From Sphingomonas sp. (GTDB lineage: Bacteria > Pseudomonadota > Alphaproteobacteria > Sphingomonadales > Sphingomonadaceae), in NCBI RefSeq assembly GCF_024508665.1, contig NZ_JANINP010000001.1, positions 1 to 64,000 of the forward strand: a stretch of 64,000 nt of DNA, written 5' to 3'. This document shows positions 1 through 6,908 of this stretch, piece after piece (the stretch's first letter is position 1; each line of letters starts with the position of its first letter). The position numbers and the translations under genes are program-made. The notes below the pieces were generated by a model. The model did no database searches. It was given only the letters and a program-made list of their open reading frames with translations, and was not told where the DNA came from.

Positions 1-1
1 G

Positions 2-1018
2 GCCGCAGCCCCCGCAGCGGCGCCCGCCCCGGCGCCGCAGGCCGCCGCTCCTGCGCCGGCACAGGTGACCCCGCCGGCGGACACCACAGCGTCGGCCCCG
101 GCTCCTGCCGCCGCGCCGGCAGCCGAACCAGCGGCCCCTGCCGCCGATACGACATCGACCCAGTCCACCACCACGAGCGAGGTACCGCTTTGGGCCTGGG
201 TGGCTGGCGGCATCGCGCTGCTCGCGGTCATTCTCGGCGCGGCGCTGGCGATGCGCGGCCGTCGTCGCGAATATGAGTACGAGCCGGCCTATGTCGAAGA
301 CACCTATGTCGAGCCGCAGCCCGAGCCGGTCGCCGCGACCCCGGTGATCGAGCCGATGCCGGTGGCCAAGGCCGAACCGCGCAAGGAGCCCGAATATCTG
401 CGCCGTGCCGCCCCGCTGGCGGCCGCCGCCGTCGAGCCCGTCGTCGCCGCGCCGGATGCGGTCGAGATGTCGACGCCGCCGGCCGACGAGGTGGCGCAGC
501 TCACCGCCGGCACCGCGCCGGTGGCCGAGCGTCCCTGGCTCGAATTCGCCATGCGCCCGGTTCGCGCGGGCACCAATGTCGACGAAGCCCTGGTCGAAAT
601 CGAGCTCACCGTCGGCAATGCCGGATCGGCGCCTGCTCGCGACGTCCGCATCTCGACCTTCCTGTTGTCGAGCGATCCCAACGGGTCGGAAATGGAGCGC
701 CTGCTGGTCAACCCGCCGGCCGACGGCACCACCGACCCGGTTACGATCAACCCGGGCGAGGGCAAGCGGATCGACGCCACGCTCGCGCTGCTCAAGTCGG
801 ACATGGGCGAGAATTTGCCCGACGCGATCCGTCCGATCATTGTCGCCGACGCGCGCTATACGCTGGAAGACGGCAGCGAAGGCCGCACCTCCGCCTCGTT
901 CGTGGTCGGCGTGACGCCCGAAGAAGGCGGCCCAGGCCTCGAGCCGCTCGAACTCAGCCGCGCCTCGATGCACGACAATGTCGGCGCGGAACTGCGCGGC
1001 GAACCGCAACACGCCTGA
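2..1018 (+). CDS. Pro/Ala-rich single-pass membrane protein (5' end missing)
   Basis: The reading frame is open to the left edge of the window, so the true start lies outside; the first internal candidate is a GTG at 65. What remains is a long Ala/Pro/Thr low-complexity stretch, one hydrophobic segment (WAWVAGGIALLAVILGAALA) followed at once by GRRRE, an acidic/Pro linker, and a folded C-terminal domain beginning near LEFAMRPVRAGTN. By the positive-inside rule the Pro-rich part is outside and the C-terminal domain is cytoplasmic. That domain resembles the one in the protein at 3352-4719 (RAGT, N-x-G, ARDVR in register), so the two are paralogs. The function is not recognised; databases may label such proteins LPXTG-anchor-like because of the TM-plus-Arg tail, which would be misleading in a Gram-negative. 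A rho-independent terminator follows. Confidence 0.75.
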   Translation, partial: AAAPAAAPAPAPQAAAPAPAQVTPPADTTASAPAPAAAPAAEPAAPAADTTSTQSTTTSEVPLWAWVAGGIALLAVILGAALAMRGRRREYEYEPAYVEDTYVEPQPEPVAATPVIEPMPVAKAEPRKEPEYLRRAAPLAAAAVEPVVAAPDAVEMSTPPADEVAQLTAGTAPVAERPWLEFAMRPVRAGTNVDEALVEIELTVGNAGSAPARDVRISTFLLSSDPNGSEMERLLVNPPADGTTDPVTINPGEGKRIDATLALLKSDMGENLPDAIRPIIVADARYTLEDGSEGRTSASFVVGVTPEEGGPGLEPLELSRASMHDNVGAELRGEPQHA

Positions 1019-1038
1019 CGCTCCCTCAGGCACGCAGG

Positions 1039-1073
1039 CGCCCGTCCCGGACCTCCCGGGGCGGGCGTTTTTT
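1039..1073 (+). terminator. rho-independent terminator
   Basis: A GC-rich stem (CGCCCGTCCCGG paired with CCGGGGCGGGCG, short loop) runs directly into six T residues. It sits 20 bases after the stop codon of the upstream membrane-protein gene and should end that transcript. Confidence 0.85.
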
Positions 1074-1106
1074 GTGGTGGGGGAGGGGTGAAAAGGACGC
1101 CCCAAG

Positions 1107-1250
1107 AATCCTCCCCGTTAACGGGGAGGGGAACCGCGCGGCTTCAGCCGCGTGGTGGAGGGGGCCATCCACACGTGCAGCGCTGGACGCGAGCCCCCTC
1201 CACCAAGCCGCTGTGCGTCTTGGTCCCCCTCCCCGTAAACGGGGAGGATT
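1107..1250. repeat. Palindromic repeat element, family I
   Basis: Outer arms AATCCTCCCCGTT and AACGGGGAGGATT bound about 144 bases of nested, imperfectly self-complementary sequence. The same outer arms and inner blocks (GGTGGAGGGGG, CCCCCTCCACCA, TGGTCCCCCTCCCCG) recur at 63822-63951 between murG and murC. The 1019-1355 gap holds only the terminator, this repeat and the start region of the next gene. Confidence 0.8.
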
Positions 1251-1355
1251 TGGCCGCCCGCCGCTGTCGACGGGAGCAGTGTTCGACACACCCATTGCAT
1301 CCCGCTGCCGTAGCGTCCTAGGACGCTGCAACCCCTCCCAAGGAGACTCGGTCGC

Positions 1356-3290
1356 ATGATGAAAAAGCTGGCGTTACTGCCTCTGGTCGCTCTCGCCTTC
1401 ACTCCCGCGCTCGCGCAACAGGCGCCGATATGGCCGCCCAAGGGGGACGATATCCCGGCCAAGTTCACGCCGCCGGTCGCCGCCAACGCCGATTACATCA
1501 AGCGCGAAGTCATGATCCCGATGCGCGACGGGACCAAGCTCTACACCGTCATCGTCATCCCCAAGGGCGCGACCAACGCGCCGATCGTGCTGACCCGCAC
1601 GCCGTACAATGCCAAGGGCAGGGCCAAGCGCTCCGACAGCGCGTCGATGCTCAACACGCTGCCACTGGCGGACGAGATCTTCGTCAAGAACGGCTATATC
1701 CGCGTCTATCAGGACATTCGCGGCAAATATTTGTCCGAAGGCGGCTATGTCGTGACGCGCCCGGTGGTCGGTCCGCTCAACGATACCAAGGTCGACCATA
1801 CGACCGATGCCTATGACACGATCGACTGGCTGGTGAACAAGGCGAACCTGCCCGAATCCAACGGCAAGGTCGGGATGATCGGATCGTCCTACGAAGGCTT
1901 CACCGTCGTCATGGCGCTGCTCCATCCGCACCCCGCGCTCAAGGTCGCGGCGCCACAGAGCCCGATGATCGACGGCTGGATGGGCGACGACTGGTTCCAT
2001 TACGGCGCGTTCCGCCTGGCCAATATCGCCTGGCTCGGCGCCCAGACCGGCTATCGCGGTGACGGCAAGGCGCCGCCGACCGGCGGGTACGACGATTACG
2101 ACAATTTCCGCGAGGTCGGATCGGCCGGCGATTGGGCCAAGAAATCGGGCTACGACCAATTGCCCTATTGGAACCGAATGTCGATGCACCCGGCCTACGA
2201 CGAATTCTGGTCGGACCAGGCGCTCGACAAGATCCTCGCCAAGAACCCGTCGGACGTCCCGACGATCTGGGAACAGGGTCTGTGGGACCAGGAGGATATG
2301 TGGGGGGCGATCCACAGCTATGAGGCGCTGGTGAAGGCGGGCAAGGCCGGCAACAACTTCATCGTGATGGGGCCGTGGCGGCACAGCCAGATCAATCGCG
2401 TCGGTTACGAGCTCGGGCCGTTCAAGTGGAACGGCGACACCGCCGCGCAATATCGCGAAGACATGATCCTGCCGTTCTTCAATCAATATCTGAAGGACGG
2501 TCCGGCGGTCAGCGTGCCGGCGGCGACGATCTACAATACCGGCGAAAACCATTGGGACCGCTTCAACGCCTGGCCGCTGGCGTGCGAGACCGGCTGCCCG
2601 TCGCCGCTCAAGCCGATCTACATGCAAGGCGATGACGGCCTGGGCTTCGACAAGGGTGGGGAGGGGGGCGACAGCTATGTCTCCGATCCCGCCAAGCCGG
2701 TTCCGCATCTGCCGCGCCCGGTCAATTTCAATGACGGCCGCTGGGGCGACTGGCTGGTCCAGGACCAGCGCTCCTATGACGGCCGGCCGGACGTGCTGAG
2801 CTACGAGAGCCCGGTGCTCGACCAGCCGGTCCGCGTGTCGGGCGTGCCGATGGCCGACCTGTTCGCCAAGACGACCGGCACCGACGGCGATTTCGTGGTC
2901 AAGGTGATCGACGTCTTCCCGGCGGAGAACGCCACCGATCCCAAGATGGGCGGTTATCAGCTGGCGATCAGCCTGGATATCTTCCGTGGCCGCTATCGCG
3001 ACAGCTTCAGCAACCCGTCGCCGATCCCGGCCGGCAAGGTGCAGGAATACAAGTTCCGCCTGCCCGCGGTGAACCATGTGTTCCAGCCCGGTCACCGCAT
3101 CATGATCCAGGTGCAGTCGACGCTGTTCCCGCTCTACGATCGTAATCCGCAGAAATACGTCCCGAACATCTTCTACGCGAAAAAGTCGGACTATCAGAAG
3201 GCGACGGTGACGATCATGCGTGGCGGAAAGACGCCGAGCGCGGTGTGGCTGCCCGTCGTGCCGCTCGCGCCTTCCCAGTTGATGCGCTAA
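1356..3290 (+). CDS. Exported CocE/NonD hydrolase, probable alpha-amino acid ester hydrolase
   Basis: A 644-aa alpha/beta hydrolase of the CocE/NonD (X-Pro dipeptidyl-peptidase S15-like) group, with a Sec signal peptide (MMKKLALLPLVALAFTPALA) predicting periplasmic or secreted location. The nucleophile elbow GSSYEG places the serine at 178. Asp311 (in WDQED) and His343 (in GPWRHSQ) complete the triad. Asp212, Glu313 and Asp314 match the three-carboxylate cluster that binds the substrate alpha-amino group in alpha-amino acid ester hydrolases (in the Xanthomonas enzyme S174/D307/H340 and D208/E309/D310, so the spacing is conserved). Such enzymes hydrolyse or transfer acyl groups of alpha-amino acid esters and beta-lactams with an alpha-amino side chain. 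The start is the first of two adjacent ATGs, behind AGGAG at 1341. The C-terminal third should be the jelly-roll domain. A dipeptidyl esterase/peptidase role remains possible. Confidence 0.85.
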   Translation: MMKKLALLPLVALAFTPALAQQAPIWPPKGDDIPAKFTPPVAANADYIKREVMIPMRDGTKLYTVIVIPKGATNAPIVLTRTPYNAKGRAKRSDSASMLNTLPLADEIFVKNGYIRVYQDIRGKYLSEGGYVVTRPVVGPLNDTKVDHTTDAYDTIDWLVNKANLPESNGKVGMIGSSYEGFTVVMALLHPHPALKVAAPQSPMIDGWMGDDWFHYGAFRLANIAWLGAQTGYRGDGKAPPTGGYDDYDNFREVGSAGDWAKKSGYDQLPYWNRMSMHPAYDEFWSDQALDKILAKNPSDVPTIWEQGLWDQEDMWGAIHSYEALVKAGKAGNNFIVMGPWRHSQINRVGYELGPFKWNGDTAAQYREDMILPFFNQYLKDGPAVSVPAATIYNTGENHWDRFNAWPLACETGCPSPLKPIYMQGDDGLGFDKGGEGGDSYVSDPAKPVPHLPRPVNFNDGRWGDWLVQDQRSYDGRPDVLSYESPVLDQPVRVSGVPMADLFAKTTGTDGDFVVKVIDVFPAENATDPKMGGYQLAISLDIFRGRYRDSFSNPSPIPAGKVQEYKFRLPAVNHVFQPGHRIMIQVQSTLFPLYDRNPQKYVPNIFYAKKSDYQKATVTIMRGGKTPSAVWLPVVPLAPSQLMR

Positions 3291-3351
3291 GGGCGGCCTT
3301 TCGCCGGACATTCGGCGCAGGTTCAGCTAGGTTGTGCATTACGTGAGGTCG

Positions 3352-4719
3352 ATGAGGGGTTTTGGAGTGTTAAGACGCGCGGGCATGTTGCTCGCCGGGT
3401 TGGCGGTGCTGCCCGGGATGGCGGCTGCGCAATCGACGGGTAGCACGCCGCCGCAATCCATCCCCGATCTCGGCGGCTTCAACCTCCCGCCCAAGCCCAA
3501 GCCGACTCCGACGCCGCCGCCATCGGGGCCGATCGTCGCGCCGTTCAGCCGACCGACGCCGATCCCGACCTTCGCGCCGACTCCTGCGCCGGCGCCCAGC
3601 AAGACCGTGACGCCGCCGCCGGTCACGGCGACGCGGCCCAGCAGTACGACGCCGGCCGCGACCCCGACCCCGCGCCCGACGCCGCGGACCGGCACGCCTG
3701 CGCCGCAAGCGACGCCAACACCGGCCCCGACCACGACAACGCCTCCAGCCACCAGCGCCGCGCCGGCCCCAATCGCCACCGCGACGCCCGAGCCGGTGCC
3801 CAGCGCGGCACCGACCGCGGCTGCTCCGGCGCCCGCCGAACAGCCGTCGAGCGGGTGGTCATCCGGCACATTGGTCGCGATCGGCGTGGCGCTCCTGGCC
3901 TTGCTCGCCGGCGGATGGTTCCTGTTCGGCCGCCGCCGCCGCGAGGAGGATCTTTACGAGGAGGAGGTCGTCGCTCCGGTGGTGGCGCCGGTGGCTCCGC
4001 CGCGCCCGGCTCCACGCGCGGCCGCCCCCGCGCCGGCTCCTGCGCCAGTCCCCGAACCCGCGCCCGCGCCTGCGCCCGCCGCGCCTTCCGGCCTGCTGAC
4101 GGTCCCGCTACGGCGCATAGCGGAGGGGCTCCAGCCGGCGCCCCAGCCGCCCGCGCCGCCGCTCCCCGCCGGCCTGGTCACGGTCCGCGCGCCGCAAGCC
4201 CCCGTTCGCTCGCTCGAGGACTTGAAGCCCGAGCTGGAGATCGTCCTGATCCCGCAGCGCGCCGGCACCGACCCGTCGATGAGCGCGGCGATCGAATATC
4301 GCATCGTCATCCGCAATACCGGCCGCGGCGACGCGCGCGACGTCCGTTTCGGCATCTACATGACCACCGCCAGCGCGCGCCAGGCGGCCGATCTGCAGAC
4401 GATCTTCGCCAACCCGGTCGAACAGCCGGTGCTCGCGCCGTTCGAGATCCATGCCGGCAGCCAGGTCGAGCTGTCCGGCACCGCGATGCTGCCGCGCGCC
4501 AACCTCAACGTCATGACGATCGACGGCAAGCCTTGGTTCGTGCCGGTGCTGGCGATGAAGGCCGAATATCGCTGGGGAGAGAATGTCGGCGCGCCGGGCG
4601 TGGCGACCGCCGCGCACATGATCGGCATCAACCGCGGGGAAGGGGCCAAGCTGGCGCCTTTCCGCCTCGATGGCGAGCCGCGTATGCACCCGAAGGTGGC
4701 CGAGCGCCGGGTGGCGTAA
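3352..4719 (+). CDS. Signal-peptide Pro-rich membrane protein, paralog of the gene at the window start
   Basis: About 455 aa. Order: Sec signal peptide (n-region LRRAG, core MLLAGLAVLPG, AAA cleavage), about 130 residues dominated by Pro, Thr and Ala (many TPTPAP-like units), one transmembrane helix (TLVAIGVALLALLAGGWFLF) with GRRRREE behind it, an Ala/Pro linker, and a C-terminal domain starting near LEIVLIPQRAGTD. That domain parallels the one in the protein ending at 1018. Topology: Pro-rich part periplasmic, C-terminal domain cytoplasmic. Possible starts are GTG 3334, ATG 3352 and GTG 3367; ATG 3352 has a close GAGG, and all leave the signal peptide intact. The function is unknown; the pairing around the hydrolase at 1356 suggests a conserved locus. 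Confidence 0.8.
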   Translation: MRGFGVLRRAGMLLAGLAVLPGMAAAQSTGSTPPQSIPDLGGFNLPPKPKPTPTPPPSGPIVAPFSRPTPIPTFAPTPAPAPSKTVTPPPVTATRPSSTTPAATPTPRPTPRTGTPAPQATPTPAPTTTTPPATSAAPAPIATATPEPVPSAAPTAAAPAPAEQPSSGWSSGTLVAIGVALLALLAGGWFLFGRRRREEDLYEEEVVAPVVAPVAPPRPAPRAAAPAPAPAPVPEPAPAPAPAAPSGLLTVPLRRIAEGLQPAPQPPAPPLPAGLVTVRAPQAPVRSLEDLKPELEIVLIPQRAGTDPSMSAAIEYRIVIRNTGRGDARDVRFGIYMTTASARQAADLQTIFANPVEQPVLAPFEIHAGSQVELSGTAMLPRANLNVMTIDGKPWFVPVLAMKAEYRWGENVGAPGVATAAHMIGINRGEGAKLAPFRLDGEPRMHPKVAERRVA

Positions 4720-4743
4720 TTCGCGAGTTCTCGAAGCGATAGA

Positions 4744-4846
4744 CGCCTCCCCGGCGAAGGCCGGGGCCCAGATTCGATAACCTCGCGATGGTATCCTGCC
4801 GCGGAGAATCTATTGCGACTGGGCCCCGGCCTTCGCCCGGGAGGCG
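4744..4846. repeat. Palindromic repeat element, family II (CCCCGGCGAAGGCCGGGG type)
   Basis: Two 28-base arms (left CGCCTCCCCGGCGAAG..., right ...CTTCGCCCGGGAGGCG) are inverted copies around a roughly 47-base centre; each arm is itself a small hairpin. A relative lies at 5663-5743 between rplJ and rplL. It begins the gene-free stretch 4720-5259. Confidence 0.75.
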
Positions 4847-4875
4847 CGATGTTTCGGTGACGCCTTTTTACCCTG

Positions 4876-4971
4876 CGTCATGCCGGGCTGGTCCCGGCAT
4901 CCACGGCGCCACGCTCCCATCGGCCTTTGGTTACGCTGCACGGTGGATGCCGGGACGAGCCCGGCATGACG
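4876..4971. repeat. Palindromic repeat element, family III (CGTCATGCCGG type)
   Basis: Left arm CGTCATGCCGGGCTGGTCCC and right arm GGGACGAGCCCGGCATGACG are inverted copies; each arm can fold locally and the whole can form a long cruciform. Copies: 22766-22873, and a half copy at 25338-25367. Confidence 0.75.
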
Positions 4972-5000
4972 ATATATCCGCTGGCCGACGAGAGGCGATA

Positions 5001-5104
5001 AGCCCCTCCCCTTTAGGGGAGGGGTTGGGGTGGGGGCTCTCCACAAGCAATGTTGCCTGCCGAACTCCCCCACCCCCAACCCCTCCCCTGAAGGGGAGGG
5101 GCTT
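5001..5104. repeat. Palindromic repeat element, family IV (same family as the insertion in murD)
   Basis: About 104 bases bounded by AGCCCCTCCCC and GGGGAGGGGCTT, with inner arms TTGGGGTGGGG and CCCCCACCCCCAA and a roughly 30-base variable centre. The right 38 bases are identical to the right end of the element inside murD (60207-60305); only the centre differs. It lies next to the rplJL terminator. Confidence 0.85.
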
Positions 5105-5105
5105 G

Positions 5106-5141
5106 AAAAAAAGGGCGGCCCCATTGCTGGGGTCGCCCTTT
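5106..5141 (-). terminator. Terminator of the rplJ-rplL operon
   Basis: Read on the minus strand, the stem AAGGGCGACCCC/GGGGCCGCCCTT (one G-U pair, 6-base loop) is followed by a run of seven U. It lies about 120 bases after the rplL stop. A second perfect hairpin (CGTCACGAGA/TCTCGTGACG, 5154-5178) sits between rplL and this terminator. Confidence 0.8.
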
Positions 5142-5259
5142 CTTTCTGCTGGCCGTCACGAGAGTGAATCTCGTGACGTCGGACGCGAGCCTGGGCTCGC
5201 GCCGGCCGGCCTTGTTGGGGTGCGGGTCGCCGGAGGCGCCCCGTCTCCCCAACTGCGGC

Positions 5260-5643
5260 TTACTTCAGCTCGACGGTCGCGCCGGCTTCTTCAAGCTGCT
5301 TCTTGATCTTCTCGGCTTCGTCCTTGCTGACGCCTTCCTTGACGGCCTTCGGAGCCGACTCGACCAGCGTCTTCGCCTCGGTCAGGCCGAGACCGGTGAT
5401 CGCGCGGACCTCCTTGATGACGTTGATCTTCTTGCCGCCGTCGCCGGTCAGGACGACGTCGAACTCGTCCTTGGCTTCTTCGGCGGCGGCGCCACCACCG
5501 GAACCACCGGCGGCCGGCGCGGCAACCGCAACCGCCGCAGCGGCCGAGACGCCCCACTTCTCTTCGAGCAGCTTCGAGAGCTCAGCGGCCTCGAGCACGG
5601 TCAGTTCGCTCAGCTGGTCAACCAGCGCGTTCAGGTCTGCCAT
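5260..5643 (-). CDS. rplL: 50S ribosomal protein L7/L12
   Basis: A 127-aa acidic stalk protein. The N-terminal dimerisation region ([29 protein letters not shown] in outline) is followed by an Ala/Gly hinge (about residues 33-55) and the factor-binding C-terminal domain with [28 protein letters not shown] and ending ATVELK. The length and composition are normal. It recruits elongation factors to the ribosome as multiple dimers bound to L10. It lies 109 bases downstream of rplJ, with a palindromic repeat in between, and is not followed by rpoB. Confidence 0.98.
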   Translation of the reverse strand: MADLNALVDQLSELTVLEAAELSKLLEEKWGVSAAAAVAVAAPAAGGSGGGAAAEEAKDEFDVVLTGDGGKKINVIKEVRAITGLGLTEAKTLVESAPKAVKEGVSKDEAEKIKKQLEEAGATVELK

Positions 5644-5662
5644 TTGTATTCTCCAAAATTTA

Positions 5663-5743
5663 CGTCGCCCCGGCGGAGGCCGGGGCCATTCTCAACAAGT
5701 GTACGTTTGCGGCCGGCGACCCCGGCCTGCGCCGGGGTGACGA
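5663..5743. repeat. Palindromic repeat between rplJ and rplL
   Basis: Arms CGTCGCCCCGGCGGAGGCCG and CGGCCTGCGCCGGGGTGACG are inverted near-copies around about 35 bases; each arm is a small hairpin of the CCCCGG...CCGGGG type, related to family II. It fills most of the rplJ-rplL spacer. Confidence 0.7.
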
Positions 5744-5752
5744 CCAAAGTCG

Positions 5753-6268
5753 TCAAGCGGCTTCCTTGGCCCCATAAGCGCCAAACACGCGAGCCAACTG
5801 ACCGGCCGGCGCCTGGGTGATGCTGGCGAGCTTCTGCGCCGGCGCCTGAATCAGGCCGACGATCTTCGCACGCAGTTCATCCAGCGACGGCATGGTGGCC
5901 AGAGCCTTCACGCCTTCGACGTTGAGAGCCGTCGCGCCCATCGCGCCGCCGACGATTTCGAGCTTGTCGTTCGTCTTGGCGAAGTCGACCACCACCTTGG
6001 CGGCGGCGACCGGGTCGATGGAAGTGGCGAGACCGACCGGACCCGTGAGCAGATCGCCCAGCGAGAGATAGTCGGTGCCGTCCAGCGCGATCTTGGCAAG
6101 CTTGTTCTTCGAGACCTTATAGCTGGCACCGGCCTCACGCATCTTCGTCCTGAGCTGCGTCGACTGGGCGACGGTCAGGCCGAGGTTGCGGGTGACGACC
6201 ACCACGCCGACCTCGGAGAAGGTCTGCTTGAGATCGGCGACGGCTGCGGCCTTTTGACCACGATCCAT
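5753..6268 (-). CDS. rplJ: 50S ribosomal protein L10
   Basis: A 171-aa L10 ([17 protein letters not shown]... in outline): globular rRNA-binding domain with [22 protein letters not shown] and a C-terminal helix ([18 protein letters not shown]) that binds L7/L12 dimers. Start chosen at ATG 6268 because GGAG lies 6 bases upstream and the protein then begins MDRGQKAA as in relatives; a GTG four codons upstream is unlikely. It is first in a two-gene operon with rplL, behind a promoter at 6542-6569 and a roughly 270-base leader where L10 autoregulation would act. Confidence 0.97.
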   Translation of the reverse strand: MDRGQKAAAVADLKQTFSEVGVVVVTRNLGLTVAQSTQLRTKMREAGASYKVSKNKLAKIALDGTDYLSLGDLLTGPVGLATSIDPVAAAKVVVDFAKTNDKLEIVGGAMGATALNVEGVKALATMPSLDELRAKIVGLIQAPAQKLASITQAPAGQLARVFGAYGAKEAA

Positions 6269-6535
6269 GCCATTCTCCACGTTTTGGACCGCACGCCTGA
6301 CGGCGAACGGCCCGGTTCAAAGCGACCCTGCGGGCGGACCCGCATGGCCAATTCTCCGTCGATGGGGCATGGCGCCGGCCGCTGTCTTCATGGAGAGCGG
6401 CAGTCCCATACGCGCGGCAAACCGCACGGCGGGCAAATTCCATTCCCCGTCTAGGCAGGACATTAAGCGGGGCGGATACCCTGCACCTGCTGTCTCGGAC
6501 GGTAACGCAGGGGAGGGCCGAAGCCCGCCTGCGAG
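6269..6535 (-). promoter_or_regulatory. Probable L10 leader (autoregulatory 5' UTR of rplJL)
   Basis: The untranslated stretch between the likely transcription start (about 6535) and rplJ is about 267 bases, GC-rich, with several inverted repeats and no supported gene. In other bacteria the L10-L12 complex binds such a leader to repress its own translation. I infer the role from position; I did not derive the kink-turn consensus. Confidence 0.4.
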
Positions 6536-6541
6536 GGCGCG

Positions 6542-6569
6542 CCTATACGGGGATTTGGGGGGAAGTCAA
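6542..6569 (-). promoter_or_regulatory. Sigma70-type promoter of rplJL
   Basis: On the minus strand TTGACT (-35) and TATAGG (-10) are separated by 16 bases, just upstream of the rplJ leader. This is the best-matching housekeeping promoter I see in the window and fits strong expression of a ribosomal protein operon. Confidence 0.65.
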
Positions 6570-6908
6570 TGTTTGGGGGGCGGGCGGGCCGTCCGGCGGT
6601 TGCCGGACCTGATCGGCCAGTGGTAATGACGACACCACAGGCGGGCTGAGCAAGTCCAAGCAGCTGTCCTCGTGATCTCAGAACTCGGCTCCATATTAGC
6701 TCGTTGAAGTGAGTTTGACCGCCACGGTTCCCGCTAGAATTAATCACCTGCGGCACCGCCTGCGAGCCGCACCTGCCCACGCATATGTACCATTTCGCTG
6801 CCCCGTCCGCGAATTACGCTTTACTTGGTCGCTGATAGACGAAGAATGCTAGCTGTACCGGCGGCGAGTCTGTCGTCATTGCGATTCTCGATGAGCCAGA
6901 CGGACCCT
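6570..6908. other. Gene-free AT-richer stretch at the left edge of the SIR2-NACHT island
   Basis: No ORF here is convincing. Composition shifts to AT-richer from about 6640. I see no tRNA, integrase remnant or clear direct repeat matching the other island edge near 10.4 kb. It may hold the 3' UTR of the SIR2-NACHT gene. Confidence 0.4.

Noticed and set aside
1107..1250. Insertion sequence or MITE ends
   Set aside because: No transposase, no target-site duplication visible, and the structure matches nested palindromic intergenic repeats rather than terminal inverted repeats of an IS.
1374..3311. 645-aa minus-strand open frame antisense to the hydrolase gene
   Set aside because: It is the antisense shadow of a well-supported gene with signal peptide and complete catalytic motifs; its translation is Arg/His/Val-rich with no domain, and no ribosome-binding site precedes it.
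4720..5259. Possible CRISPR array because of many repeats
   Set aside because: The repeats are inverted, of different families and of irregular spacing; there are no regular direct repeats with spacers and no cas genes.
6463..6780. 105-aa minus-strand ORF between rplJ and the SIR2-NACHT gene
   Set aside because: It crosses the rplJ promoter, has no Shine-Dalgarno and no recognisable domain.
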